Shown here: positions 11,401-22,421 of the stretch, in pieces
Numbering within the stretch: position 1 is the stretch's first letter
Layout of the letters: each line of letters starts with the position of its first letter
Source of the DNA: Lactifluus volemus
Lineage: Eukaryota > Basidiomycota > Agaricomycetes > Russulales > Russulaceae
Direction: 5' to 3'
NCBI GenBank assembly: GCA_022376515.1
Contig: WTXI01000314.1
Location: 1 to 41,186, forward strand
Length of the DNA: 41,186 nt
The notes under the pieces: model-generated
What the model was told of the DNA's origin: nothing
Databases searched by the model: none
The model's input: only the letters and a program-made list of their open reading frames with translations
Program-made: the position numbers and the translations under genes

Positions 11401-11568
11401 TGGCGCCTCGGGGGTCTCGCGGCCGTTCTCTAGCGTAAGTTGATGTGTCCCTTTTCCTGTGGCCAATGAGCTGGGACCTCCGCGCTGACGATTGGATCTT
11501 CCCAGTGGGCAGGAAACCCCACGAAGGGAAACATAGATTACTGTAATGGGAACGGGGCATTGGACTGA
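8443..11568 (+). CDS. Oligopeptide transporter (OPT family), copy 1
   Basis: Proton-coupled plasma-membrane importer of small peptides (PT clade of the OPT family). The 16-exon model is 8443..8718, 8776..8958, 9012..9086, 9140..9271, 9324..9351, 9405..9660, 9712..9811, 9864..10212, 10262..10455, 10507..10584, 10640..10688, 10746..10763, 10817..11034, 11099..11173, 11231..11434, 11506..11568, giving 765 aa, normal family length. Hallmarks are DDGDPPVTFRSILLG near the first helix, the NPG motif (HIINPGKFKLKEH), the YPSEMVYW loop, the KIPPR motif (exon 10/11 junction), and the C-terminus GNIDYCNGNGALD. Exon 12 is only 18 nt. Intron 7 has the donor GAAAGT instead of GTAAGT; using it restores the frame exactly (52 nt), whereas the nearest GT (9816) leads to a stop at 9953. 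Copy 1 lacks the TATA-like element seen before copy 2. Confidence 0.92.
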
Positions 11569-12497
11569 CGCGCAGCGCGCAGAGGCTAGTGGGCTTGAGC
11601 GTGATGGTCCTTGTTTATTATCACGGTGTTCCATGTGTAATCAAGAAAGCGATGTATAACAGATCATGTCTATGAGCAACCAATGCTGATGTTTTTGCGC
11701 TCCAGCTGTTGGCCGACATCCCCCATAGGTGTAGCTCAATTCATCCCAGGCTTTATGCTCCTTTTTTCGGACTGGGTGAAGACACCGCTCATGGCTAATG
11801 GGGATCCCGCTCGGCCTATATGTTCGGTGTGGATCTATTGGAGAAAGCCTAAGTCATGGTTAGTGGATGGATAATGCGTAAAAGCACGGACGCACCTTGT
11901 CCACTTTGTTCAAGAAGGATAAGGGCACCTTATGTTCTCGAATAGGGGGCGACCGCCTCCTACAGGACTAACCGTGGAGCAGGACAACCATGAAGCCATT
12001 GGAGAGCCTATGTAACCCTTTTGTCGAGATCTGGGACTGGAGCGGATGTAAGCTCGATGTATTCCATCACTTAGGTACGCCATATGTTCGGCGAAGAAGA
12101 AGTGATGAACCTTGGGGACACGTTGTGCATTTTGGTCACCGTCTGCGAGTCCGGAGATGTATTTCTGAGTCTCATATTGAGGTACTACCGTAGAATGATA
12201 GCGGTTGAATTTAACGAAGAAGACTTCGGAGATTACGCAGCATCTGAAGTCTTCCTTAGAGCGGTGTCATCGCTCGGGGTCTTCACAGACGCTAATGACG
12301 GCGGCCTTTTGTCCGCTAGATAGTTAATTGGGTGGCATTGCGAAGTGCCTTAGATAAAGATGATCACCGCATCCTTTCCAGTTGTTGGAAACTGGAAGGG
12401 GTGCGGAGATCATCTACTAATCTGTTTGAAGCTAGAGCAGTGGGAAAAAGATACGCATCAGCGTCTGGTTGTCACAGCCCACTTTATATACATTTCA
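11569..12497. other. OPT copy 1 downstream region with unit-1-specific insert
   Basis: Up to about 11780 it is homologous to 17746-17950. From about 11790 to 12490 there is no counterpart in unit 2. Short plus-strand frames are present (12084..12323, 79 codons, MFGEEEVMNLGD..., and 11683..11874), but no family or splice structure is recognisable. A 16-nt string at 11768-11783 followed by CTCATGG also occurs at 4643-4658. Confidence 0.4.
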
Positions 12498-12717
12498 AGC
12501 GTGCTGCGAACCCGGTTCAGAATCAGGGACCAGAGTCCAACCTGTAAGTTCGTGACCAAGGTCCAAATTCGCGGACAGCCCCTCATTACGTGACAAGGTA
12601 CCTAAGAAGGTCAATGGGCTGGCTTAAAACGGTTGACAAGCTCCGAGTCGGTTTCTTTATGCGTACTTCACTCGGTTAGGAAAGGAGAGGCCGTGAAGGA
12701 ATGACTGGAACGTACGT
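12498..12717 (+). pseudogene. DUF6535 gene relic, unit 1, direct part
   Basis: Recognisably derived from the DUF6535 gene at 1548. The stretch from TTCAAGCGTGCTGCG to CTGGAACGTACGT matches parts of 1645-1830 (AGTCCAAATTC..., GGCTGGCTTAAAACGGTTGAC) and then jumps to the 2632-2690 part (GGAAAGGAGAGGCCGTGAAG). The reading frame is broken throughout and about 800 bp, including the membrane helices, are missing. Confidence 0.8.
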
Positions 12718-13070
12718 GTCGGCGGCCTCGCGCTACGTAGATAGGGTAATGTCGTCGCGGATCTCCATAGGAAATCTGTCGCTCCAGCTGATCAGTTCAG
12801 GAACGATGCCGAGCCATTGTCCTCCAAAGAGTCACGGTGAACGGTTCGTCTGCCAGTAATTGATCTGTAACCCATAAATGCTTTCTGTACACAACGCAAT
12901 CTTCTCCGGGCTGCGTGGATTGCCTTGGCTCTGCTCCATTTCAACAGACCACAGAGGATTTATGCCAGTCCCAAGGAGAGAATATATTTGCAGAAAGGCA
13001 TCAGCAAAATTTCACGCAGGGGACGAGTTTCCGAGTATGAGAGGAAATTGGATGACGAAGCCTGAATGCT
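12718..13070 (-). pseudogene. DUF6535 gene relic, unit 1, inverted part
   Basis: The reverse complement of this stretch matches 2690-3090 of the intact DUF6535 gene (for example the complement of TTATGCCAGTCCCAAGGAGA corresponds to CTTGGGACTGGCATAA at 2809) and ends in ACTCTTTGGAGGACAAT (3070). It is inverted relative to both the flanking relic and the unit 2 copy. The frame is not open. Confidence 0.8.
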
Positions 13071-13240
13071 CCACAGGGCACATCGGCATGTCCTCTAGGA
13101 GATAATACTCGCTATGACCACTAAAACTTCAACGCTTCGTAGCATCTATCGCACTGGTATGAATCCCTTGACTGGACAGTCACACTTGCAGTCACAGGAC
13201 TCGGAGCACCATTGGCTAGGTGAAGATCAGGCCATCAGGA

Positions 13241-13700
13241 AAATAATAATATAGTGGAGCCACTATTGTCACTAGCCTAGTATCATGTAGTCTTTCTAGT
13301 CAAATCTAGTAAATTCTGATATCAATATTGATTTTTACTAGAACTAGGTAAGTTACATCCTGAGACCGATCTCACCAGAACTCTCCCGACCTCATCACGT
13401 GGTGCGGATGTCCACCTGAGGCATGGCTTCCGCTCCATGCGACGACGTCAATGACGAGCCCAGGCTCATTTTTATCATACTCGGAGGAGAAGCGAGTGAG
13501 GTTGATAAGGTAGATCTTCTGCGCGGGCTTGCACGCAGGAGAAAAAGAATTAATAAAGGACTAGCCGACGATAAGATCGTATGAACCAAAACAGCGATAA
13601 CAAGGGTTATTTAGGTAGTTAGGGGAAAGCCGATTATGTAAATTGTTTACCAACAACTGTCATCAGCAGGCGGGATTACAAGGTAATACATCGCTTCCCG
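13241..13700. other. Spacer between the duplication units with a hairpin
   Basis: No gene supported. It contains a perfect 9-bp inverted repeat, TCTAGTAAA at 13305-13313 and TTTACTAGA at 13334-13342, within an AT-rich segment of scattered CTAG motifs (13270-13350). This could be the scar of a small transposable element or simple sequence; terminal repeats with a target-site duplication could not be made out. Confidence 0.4.
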
Positions 13701-14546
13701 AAAGAAAGGAAACACCGCAAGTGCAACAAGGTGGCGAGAAAACCGTTCGGGCGATGCCAGAGCCGAGTCTGAAAGTCATGAACCTCGGATCAACGTCTTC
13801 CAAGTCCCTCCCACCCTCTCATCTCGTTTCACACTGTACCTCAGGTATCGCGCGGTAAACATTTCTTTTTTGATTATCTTTCATGCTATGTCAACGATAA
13901 CGGCCATCTCGATCTCAAAATTAACCCAGGCACGGTCCGTAGCACCGGCCACGCTTAGACTTGTTTTTATTGCCTACAGGAGACAACCGGTTGGTCCAAC
14001 CTACGCGTCTTGTCTTATGCCGCTGCCACGTCAACTTGAGCTGCCAGCTTTCTTCCGATATGGCTACCCCCTCTATTACTGTTCTGCTTTCTCTCTACTG
14101 TGGATGTTCCATCTTCGTGAATCTGACGTACACCGTGCGTTTGGGGAGAATGGCGAGCAGGCCATTGTCTTTCGCACACGTGCATTTGAGAAGAACTAGG
14201 AAATGATTCATGTAAGGAGGTGATAGTAGCGCGGATCCGCGGGGCAACATATGTTCGAAGTGGGGACATTGCCAAGTTATCGTCATCAATCTTCGGTCAA
14301 ACGGGCCTAGGCGGCCAAGCGGAATGCAACGCCGAGGTTACCTGGATTTGGTGACATCTACAACGTCCCGCGGCATGTATCTCGCTCTAAAATAGAATGC
14401 CTTTTGTTGTCAAAAGAAGCCTCTCACTCCCAAGTACGTTAATTGGTTCGCAATACCTTACCGACGTGGCTGGTCCTCGGAGCCCCTTCCAACCGACTCG
14501 TTTCGTCTTGAGCTTCGCAAGACAAAGTCGGTTGAAAGGCAGCTTG

Positions 14547-14556
14547 CTTTATATCA
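14547..14556 (+). promoter_or_regulatory. TATA-like element of OPT copy 2
   Basis: CTTTATATCA lies about 60 nt upstream of the copy 2 start codon. The homologous stretch before copy 1 (about 8339-8360) reads AAAGGAATCTTTGCTCTCGA and has no TATA-like core. Confidence 0.5.
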
Positions 14557-14610
14557 TGCTCACCACTACCTCCTCGCCTTTCAACACCCACGATACCCAT
14601 CCCCCCCTTG

Positions 14611-17600
14611 ATGACTGAGCTACAGGAGAAGTTGCCTACCCTATCGTCGTTGCCTGATGAGCCCACGATCGACGAGAAAGGTCTTATCTCTTCAGCAGAG
14701 CAAGAGGCCTCCCTCGACCAAGATGGACCCTGTGAGAGCCAAGATGGAGAACCAGTCTACGTCAATGGAGCTCCCGTTATTACTGGCGGGAAAGACGTCT
14801 CCAAATACCTAGTTGACCTCAGAGACGACGGAGACCCTCCTGTCACTTTCCGTTCCATCCTATTGGGTACCATAGTCGGCGGTCTTGGTGCCGCGTTGTA
14901 TGAGGTTTGCATATTCAATATTCAATAATAGGTACCCTTCATGCAGGCCTTCCACTTTTAGATCTATGTTTTCAAGCCCGTTCAAGGGCTAGTCTCACCA
15001 GTGTTTCTACTCCTCGTCATATATTCACTTGGCCTTCTTTGGTCTACCTTTCTTCCAAACCGCTCTTCGGTAGAGGGTACACGATATCAGGGGCTTGGGC
15101 CTACCCTTCACATCATCAACCCTGGAAAATTCAAGCTCAAGGAGGTGCGCTGTGTATTCTCTTTCCCACGGAGATGTCATCAATCAATCATTTCTAGCAC
15201 GTCATTTCAAGTATAATCGCCTCCAGCGCGTCATGGGGTAGCACGTCCGTTCTCAATTTTGCCGTGCAGCGAGTAAGTGTTGTCTCGAGTACGCCTAACT
15301 TGGATAGTTTATAACCGATTTGTTCTACTTGTAGCTTTTCTATGACACCAAAGTTCACGCCGCAACAGCCATACTCGCGACATTCTCAACTGCCGTCTTC
15401 GGTTATGGCATCGTTGGTCTCCTCCGGCCCTTAACTGTATATCCCAGCGAGATGGTCTACTGGTTTGTGAGTCACCGTTCCTTCACATTGCAATTTCATC
15501 AATTCAATTTTGCTCTAGAATCTGCCAACTGTATCTATTTTCCAAGGTGCACAAACTTCCTTCTTTGATATTCAGCAACGACTGAGACATGAGCGTCAGC
15601 ACTCCACTTTGACACAACTGCCAATCACAAACGGGTGCGACTGTTCTGGATCGCATTCGCTGCAATGTTCATCTACGAGATACTTCCGTCATACATCTTC
15701 CCACTTCTGAATGGCCTGAATATCTTCTGTCTGACCTCACAGCATGCATCTCCAGGGGTACAGGACGTCTTTACTAACATCTTCGGAGGAACAAACGCCA
15801 ATGAGGGTCTCGGACTTTTCAGCTTGGGTTTCGATTGGCAGTATATTGGATCCGTGTATGTGCATTGTGATTGTAATCTTTGCAGACATGCTCAGTGCAT
15901 CAACAGGTTCATGAGCCTTCCTCTAATTCAGCAAGTAAATGCTTGGGTCGGGATCGCATTATCCTATGTTGTGCTTGCAGGTATCTACTACTCAAATACA
16001 TGGAATGAAAGTATACTTTTCCTTGCGTGTAAACTTCAACTTATCGTCTTCCTCACAGTCAAAGTCGTTTCCAATGCTCTCGACATCGCTATTCTCTTCT
16101 AATGGTTCTGTATACGATCAATCTGCCGTTTTCACAGGACGAAATTTTGAACTGAATCAGACTGCGCTTAACGAGGTCGGCCTTCCAGCACTGACGGGAT
16201 CAAATGCGTGGGTAGGGTTGGCGGGGTCACTTTCTATTGGCGGCCTCATTGCGCATTGCATTTTCTTCTGGGGAAAATATGTTGTGTCGTCGTTCAAGCA
16301 TGCCCGTGACAAGACACAGCCCGATCCTCACTGGGTTGCTATGCAGAAATATGAAGAGGCTCCATGGTGGTGGTACTTAGTTCTTTTGGTACTTGCTTTC
16401 TTCGCTGGTGAGCGCATGAGGTGCCGATGCACAGGGCGGATCTGATGGTTGTGTAGGCCTTATAAGTGTGCTCAAGGGCGAGACGACGCTGCCAGTTTGG
16501 TCGTACATCGTAGCACTCATCTCTGGTGCGATCGTCACGCCATTCTCAACACTTCTAGTTGCTCGCATGGGAAGCGGGATCGCGACGAATCAGCTTTTCA
16601 AGATGATTGCGGGTGCTATCAATCCAGGAAGACCAGTCGCCAATCTCTACGTGGGTCACTCGATACCCTCTCCCCACTCTTTTCCCGACACGTTTCCTAG
16701 TTCGCTATGTGGAGCCACGATGTCGTATCGACTTCAATTGGGCTTGCTGGAGACCTCAAAATGGGACAATACCTGAAAGTATGTAGTCTCTTTTGAAACT
16801 CAATGCCCGAGATATTCAATTGTCTATGCGAAGATTCCTCCCCGTGCCCTATTTTTAGCTCAAATTTGGGGAACGATTATTGGTGAGTCCCAGAAACAAA
16901 CTGTCTAGGAGCTTAGTATCTAAATTTATTAGGTGCAATCGTCAATTACGGTGCGTTGAGTGATTACTCGCTGCTCACTCTGGACTTGATGGCTTGCTTG
17001 TAGTTGTTATGATTTCTGTTACTGGAGCCCAGCGTGACCACCTGCTTGACCCGATCGGTAACAACGTCTGGAGTGGTCAGGTTGTGCAAGGGCTCAACAG
17101 CGAGGCGGTTACTTGGTCGCTAGCAAAGGAGCTATATGGGCCGTCTGGGCCTTACTTCGTGATCCCTATGGGCCTATTCATCGGGTTTGCTGGGACAGTC
17201 GTACATTGGCTGGTCCATAAGGTAAATACCAATTACATGCTATGCAAAGTATTGACGTGATTACTACTCTGTAGCGTTGGCCCTACATCGGACCTGTCAA
17301 GGTTGACAAAGTCATGCTACCCATCATTATTTATTGGACTACCACGTTGGTAAGTCCTCACCACTCAGACCATGCTCTCATCAGTCATCTCACTCGCGCT
17401 CTCAAGAGTGTGGGCGTGAACTCAATCGTTACGTCTTGGATCCTCGTCGGTCTGGCATCACAGCTCTGGTTGCGTCAATACCACCCTGGATGGTACCGGA
17501 AATACAATTATATCTTAGGTGGTGCGCTGGATGGAGGCGCTCAGATCATGATCTTCATACTGTCGTTTGCGGTGTTTGGCGCCTCGGGGGTCTCGCGGCC

Positions 17601-17745
17601 GTTCCCTAGCGTAAGTTGATGTGTCCCCTTTCCTGCAGCCAATAAGCGGGGACCTTCCGCGCTGACAATTGGATCTCTCCAGTGGGCCGGAAGTCCCAAG
17701 AAGGGAAACATAGATTACTGTAATGGGAACGGGGCATTGGACTGA
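14611..17745 (+). CDS. Oligopeptide transporter (OPT family), copy 2
   Basis: Paralogue of the gene at 8443 with the same 16-exon structure: 14611..14904, 14962..15144, 15198..15272, 15335..15466, 15519..15546, 15600..15855, 15907..16006, 16059..16407, 16457..16650, 16701..16778, 16834..16882, 16933..16950, 17004..17221, 17275..17349, 17407..17610, 17683..17745, giving 771 aa. The extra residues are N-terminal (MTELQEKLP instead of MSELP, plus a few in the acidic leader). All OPT landmarks (DDGDPPVTFRS, NPG, YPSEMVYW, IPPR) are kept. Intron 7 (16007-16058) has the same GAAAGT donor as copy 1. Substitutions concentrate in a few loops and helices (for example IIIQYSATL versus IIIYWTTTL near the end), which may alter substrate preference. 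The start is set at ATG 14611. Confidence 0.92.
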
Positions 17746-18208
17746 CGCGCAGCGCGCAGAGGTTAATATGTTTTGTGATCTTGAACTTGAGCGTGGTGGT
17801 TATTATCACGGTATTCCCTGTGTAATGAAGAAGGCGATGTATGATTGATCATGTTTACGAGCAACCAATGCTGATATTTATGCTCTCAACTGTTGGCCGA
17901 CATCCCCATAGGTGTGGCTCGATTTATCCCAGGGCTTCATGCTCCTTTTTTTTGGTTTAGAAAGTGCGTTAAGTACAGCTAACTGCAACATATTGGGCAG
18001 TCACGGTGCCCGTACGCCCTCCGGGAGTTAATTGGCAGCCCTCATGTACGTCGCCATCGGCACCGGCCACCCGCAATTCGCGAACTCGCCTCCTTCCTTA
18101 ATTGCCACTGCTGGGAAGCACTCGCAAGCTGCCCATTTTCACTCTCTGGCGGCTACTCCGGTTCCGACTATGCAACCACGGACTTTTGACTCAGATTTTA
18201 GATACGTT

Positions 18209-18660
18209 CAAGCGTGCCTGTGAACCCTGTTCAGAATCAGGGACCAGATTGGTATTATCCAACCTGTAAGTCTTGCGGTAAGTGAGTGACCAAAGGTCCG
18301 AATTCACGGATAGCGGCTCGGTCTCGGAGCCACTCTTCATTATGTATTGCAAGATGACAGGGTACCTACCTACTAGTAAGAAGGTCGAAGGATGGCTGAC
18401 GAACTTATTTTTCTTATGCGTAACTCACTCGTTTTAAGAAAGGAGGAGCCGTGAAGGAATTACTGGAACGTACTTGGTCATCCAATTTCTTCTCAGACCC
18501 GGAAAAAAAATTGGGGCCCGGAGAAGATTGCGTTGTGTGCAAAGTTTGGGTTGCAGATCAGATAAGGCACTCTTTGGAGGACAATGTCCCTTATCAGCTC
18601 GAGCGACAGAGTTCCTGCGACGACACTACGAGCGCGAGGCCGCCAACAAGATGCTCTACA
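18209..18660 (+). pseudogene. DUF6535 gene relic, unit 2
   Basis: Colinear but broken copy of parts of the DUF6535 gene at 1548. TTCAGAATCAGGGACCAGA and GAGCCACTCTTCATTATGTA match 1685-1770, GTGAAGGAATTACTGGAACG matches 2660-2690, CTCAGACCCGGA matches 2703, and CACTCTTTGGAGGACAAT matches 3069. Large internal deletions remove the membrane helices. One deletion fuses the two similar strings CCCGGAGAA and CTGGAGAAG, suggesting recombination at short homology. Confidence 0.8.
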
Positions 18661-18810
18661 GGGTACACCGGCCCGGGCATGTCGAAGCTCGCCGTGATCA
18701 CTAAAGTACTAAAGGTTCAACACTTCGTAGTAACAATCGTAAAGCAGCGTAGGTACGAATCCCTTGGCTGGATAGGAGCACCGCGGGCTAGGTGAAGATC
18801 GATTCACCAG

Positions 18811-19238
18811 CCTCGCGTCTTATTTAGTGGTATGAAAGGCGATGGAAATGGACAACCAGGTTTCCATTATCGTGATTTCCCAAGGAAGTTGTATAATTGG
18901 AAACGTGGTAGACACGAGGCCCAGAGACGGCATCGCGTAAACGGTATTCTACGGGCCATGTGTGCATAGAAGAAATGACTTGGTATCAATCGGTATTGAA
19001 GTTGGTTCATAGCTGTCGATCTGAAAAAAAAGGTGGTCAACATGAACCTTTTTCAATATTCTATCTAGTGCTTCCCACTTCATGCGAAACATACTCGAAA
19101 GATGAATCGCTCGATTGATTACCAAGATTAAACTTTAGGCACAAGTGACAATAGATCTCATAGGAGAGTGAAACTTTTAACAGTGAGAACACCCAGGCGA
19201 AATTTTTCCGTTTCACGTCTCGTCATGAAAGTTGCCGT
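18811..19238. other. Intergenic stretch
   Basis: No gene supported. A short hairpin (GAAAAAAAAGGT ... ACCTTTTTC) lies at about 19021-19052. The sequence downstream is the 3' side of the minus-strand gene ending at 19239. Confidence 0.4.
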
Positions 19239-20328
19239 CTAGCACGCTCTTTCACTAGTTCGGACGGAGATGAGCCGGTTCAACCTAGGAGGGATGTCTG
19301 CCAGTGGTCCATACTCAAATTGGTGTGCAGCATGCGTCGGAAATGACCCAGTGAACACTTGGAAAGGAGATGATGGACCGGTTTTCCCGTCCGGAGTGCA
19401 ATGCGCCGGAGAAGACGCACGTGACATGGGCGGAGAAGGGGTCGAGGGTGGCGGAGTGGACTTGGTTGAGCTGCTTGACGGAGAAATAGAACTGCGTGTT
19501 CCACCCGAGGGTGACGGAGCAGTTGCAAAGGGCGTGGTAAAAGGTGTGAAAGTATTAGTAGTCGACACCTTTCGCGGCGTTTCGAACCCAAGCCTCTCCT
19601 CTAGTCTATCACGTTCCTCCTGCGTGGCCCTAACAGCGGCAGGATATCTCCTTTTTGGTGTACAGTGGTCAATGTGCTGTCCTCTAGATAAGATGATTAG
19701 CACCAACGTGTTTCGTTGCACTGATTGTTGGACGTACGCATCCGAGTCCTTGAAAACGAGTCCCTTTGGACAGGCAAAACAGAGCTCAAACGAAAGAGGA
19801 CGATGCAAACCCTCGTGATCGAGGTTTCTTCCATGGGTTGCAGACGATTGATGCCTTCGCTTCGCCGACTCATTCATCGGTGTGATCTTATCGCAATGAC
19901 CAATATGGGTTGCACTTTCCTTGGATGGAGAAGGACCGTTGCCAGTGTCCTTTACAGAAAAAAAAATTAGCTAACTAATTTCCAGAGACATAAGAAGACA
20001 AACAAACAAGTACGTCTCCATGATTGCCGTATGGTCTGATTCCCTGTGACCTTCCCATGACGGAGTAAGGCGCAGCCCTTTGCCGTGCAGTCGGGAGGAT
20101 TTTTTTTCCGGACCTTACGAGTTCCCCGCAGAGTGGTTTCCTCGCAGGCAGTTTTGTCCGATTAGGTCGAACAGAAGGTGACGCAGCCTGTGCGACCTCG
20201 TCAACTACAGTTAGTACGTTACGAAAGCCAGCAGCACCGACGTTGAAGTAGCTTGGAGGATACTTCAGAGTGACGGTCCTGGCATCAACGCAGCCCCGAG
20301 AAATTGAGGAAGGAATGACTTTGGGCAT
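19239..20328 (-). CDS. Uncharacterised Ser/Thr/Pro-rich protein
   Basis: I do not recognise this family. The 5' exons are well supported on the complement: 20119..20328 (MPKVIPSSISRGCVDART...), 20014..20043 and 19811..19949 (DTGNGPSPSKESATHIGHC), all with good GT-AG borders and matching phases. The 3' part is an open frame ending at 19239 with a charged segment (TQEERDRLEERLGFETPRK), a Ser/Thr/Pro-rich low-complexity region (SISPSSSSTKSTPPPSTP), and the end DIPPRLNRLISVRTSERAC. The splicing between 19810 and about 19640 is unresolved: several donors and acceptors give different frames. The gene diverges from the SET-domain gene, with about 260 bp between start codons. Antisense ORFs (19270..19818, 20270..20470) look like shadows. 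Confidence 0.55.
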
Positions 20329-20588
20329 ATTTTTAAAGGTAAGTGAGTCGAATGGGGTGGTGGCTCCTGAGCGGAGGAGAAACGGGTGGGTAGGAATTCC
20401 AAGGCGCTGTACTTGTACCATCTGGGACGACCAGCCACAAATTATCCGTACCATTGATTACAAGCGATAATAGGGCCGATGCGAGGATGTACATTGTGGT
20501 TTTAGAAACCAGATCGACACTGGCTTGGTAGTGGTCCCGGCCCGGACCGGGGCCACCACAAGACGGGTGTGGCCAGCCACATGTGGCC

Positions 20589-22028
20589 ATGGCTTGTTCG
20601 ACACCCCCTTCTAGTGAACCCCAAAACGCATTAGATTTCAAAGAATGGCTTGTTTCATACGGAGGATCTTTTCACCCAAATGCACGATACACACCAGGTA
20701 GGTGCAAACCACCGACAGCGTTATACGAATCGCGGTGCCCATTTCTTTTGCGCCTAGTTCCACAGGGGCTGTCGATAGTAGCCAGTGAAGCTATCGAACC
20801 CGATGCGGCAATTGTAACTTGTCCCTTCCAGTTGATCATAACACCACTCCAGTCAAAGATGGCCCTGTTGCCTTTGCTTCACGCGTCTAAAATCAAGCAT
20901 TGGTCTGAACGACAATTGATGATCGTTTACATCTGCTTCCACTGGATCGCAAGCCCAGACTCGGACACGTGAGGTAACCTTTCCATTGAATCACACCTAC
21001 GAGCCAACGATCTCGCTCATGGCAGCTACGACACACTTATCCATTCCCCATATCTCGCCACGCTTCCTTCCCAAGACCAACTTCGGACGCCCCTCCACTT
21101 CACGGCAGAGGAGCTCGACGCACTGAAGGGTACGAACCTTTATGGTGCGACTATCGATCGCCATCGGGGATGGGAAGCGGAATGGAAACAATGTCGCACG
21201 GATATCTCAAAAGCCAAGGCTAATTGGGGGGAAGGACTCACCTGGTACGTCCCCCATTCCCATATCACCTCACTTCCATCGCAATGTCCCTCTAGGGAGC
21301 GTTACCTCACCGCCTCAACTTATTTGTCCTCTCGCGCATTCCCTTCAACCCTCCTCTTGGAATCTCCTTCCCTGGTCCAGAGTCCTGACTCGTACCCAAT
21401 TCTCGTCCCTGGCGTCGACTCGCTCAATCATGCCCGCGCGCAACCCGTTTCTTGGGTTGTTGACTTTCCACCTTTCGTCGAGGAATCCTACGGAAAGATA
21501 TCGCTCGTAACACGCACCGCGATGAATGCAGGCGCCGAGATCTTCAATAACTATGGGGCGAAACCCAACTCGGAGCTACTGCTTGGGTATGGGTTCACGC
21601 TGCCGACCAACCCGGACGACACCATCGTACTGAAAATTGGCGGCGCGCCCGATGGTGGGCAACAACAGCAGCAGCAGCAGCAGCAGCACGAGGTTGGCCG
21701 TGGCGCGCGTGGCGCGGCTAGCGCGTGGGATGCCATCGTGGATGCGGTCAAGTCAGCGGAAGACAAGGAAGTGCCGGAATGGCAGATCATCCTTGATAGC
21801 GCTGATACTTTGCGAGGGATGACAGAGTCGCTGTTGGCTCGCTTACCCCGCCCACCGGTGCCGGACGCGCTGCTGCGTACCGACGTGACAGAAATGATTG
21901 GCCACTATATAACGGGACAGGTAGATGTGTTACAGGATCTGGTAAGCTACACGGATGAACGGGAGACAAGTGGGGTCTCGATGGCTCGCAGCGAGGGGGT
22001 CATTATTCAGCTGGATGAGGATAAGTAA
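20589..22028 (+). CDS. SET-domain protein lysine methyltransferase (RKM4/SETD6-like)
   Basis: SAM-dependent methyltransferase of the Rubisco-LSMT/SETD6 type, which in fungi methylates ribosomal proteins. Exons 20589..20697, 20758..20968, 21026..21244 and 21296..22028 give 423 aa. The N-terminal part (VPQGLSIVASEAIEPD) is the start of the split SET domain, followed by the iSET region with ALKGTNLYGATIDRHRGWE. The catalytic SET core has DSLNHARAQPVSW and EIFNNYGAKPNSELLLGYGF (NH and Tyr of the cofactor/substrate pocket). A CAG-encoded poly-Gln run (about 9 Gln, near 21661-21688) interrupts the loop after the core, and a C-terminal substrate-binding domain follows. Introns are 51-60 nt. The exact substrate cannot be told from sequence. 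Confidence 0.9.
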
Positions 22029-22421
22029 TCAAAGTGAGGTGAAATAGGCTCTCGAGTTGAGTAGGTTCGGGTGGCGGTGTCGTGAGAAGTGTTGGTTTAT
22101 AGGTTAGATCGTCGTCGTCGGGGTCATGTCGGTACGATACAAGCGAATGCCGCGGCTAAAGAGCTCTGTTGCTGATGATCATGTCCACCGGTTGGTGTAA
22201 CTCACAACAAGTTGAAGTTGTGTATTTTAGACACCCGGCGGGATACGGTTGTCAAATATTGAGCCGACGCGACGGGTGTTCCTAGGTGGCGTTTCCCTCG
22301 AGCTTGTTTGCTGACTGAATCACGTTAAAACCAAACCAATGATGTCAAGCCTTTTTATCTCTTTCTCCCCCAACCACAATCTTTCTCCGGCTACCCCCCT
22401 CTAATTTAAAATAAAAATCCA
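22029..22421. other. Intergenic region, thioesterase promoter
   Basis: No gene. The last 80 bp before the thioesterase start are pyrimidine-rich (CTTTTTATCTCTTTCTCCCC at about 22350), as is common just upstream of fungal start sites. No clear TATA box. Confidence 0.4.

Larger units (their letters stand above)
7440..13240. repeat. Segmental duplication unit 1 (OPT gene plus DUF6535 relic)
   Basis: This stretch is repeated in direct orientation at about 13700-18810. Matching landmarks are GATGCC at 7486/13753, the CTTTCTCTCTACTGTGGATG block at about 7930/14083, all 16 OPT exons, the 3' flank (GACGCGCAGCGCGCAGAGG at about 11566/17743), the DUF6535 relic (TTCAGAATCAGGGACCAGA at about 12518/18230) and the end (GGCTAGGTGAAGATC at about 13214/18785). 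Exons are much more similar than flanks, so the duplication is not very recent. Unit 1 carries about 700 bp (11790-12490) without a counterpart in unit 2. Confidence 0.9.
13700..18810. repeat. Segmental duplication unit 2 (OPT gene plus DUF6535 relic)
   Basis: Second unit of the tandem duplication described at 7440. The offset is about 6.18-6.20 kb over the OPT gene and shrinks to about 5.6 kb over the DUF6535 relic, because unit 1 has an extra ~700-bp insert and unit 2 has a deletion in the relic. Confidence 0.9.

Noticed and set aside
19270..19818. 182-codon plus-strand ORF
   Set aside because: Antisense to the Ser/Pro-rich minus-strand gene, whose exons have supported splice sites; the plus frame is Gly/Val-rich filler.
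20270..20470. Plus-strand ORF with a GTAAGT-like donor at 20338
   Set aside because: Antisense to the first exon of the uncharacterised minus-strand gene; no partner exon with a matching frame was found.
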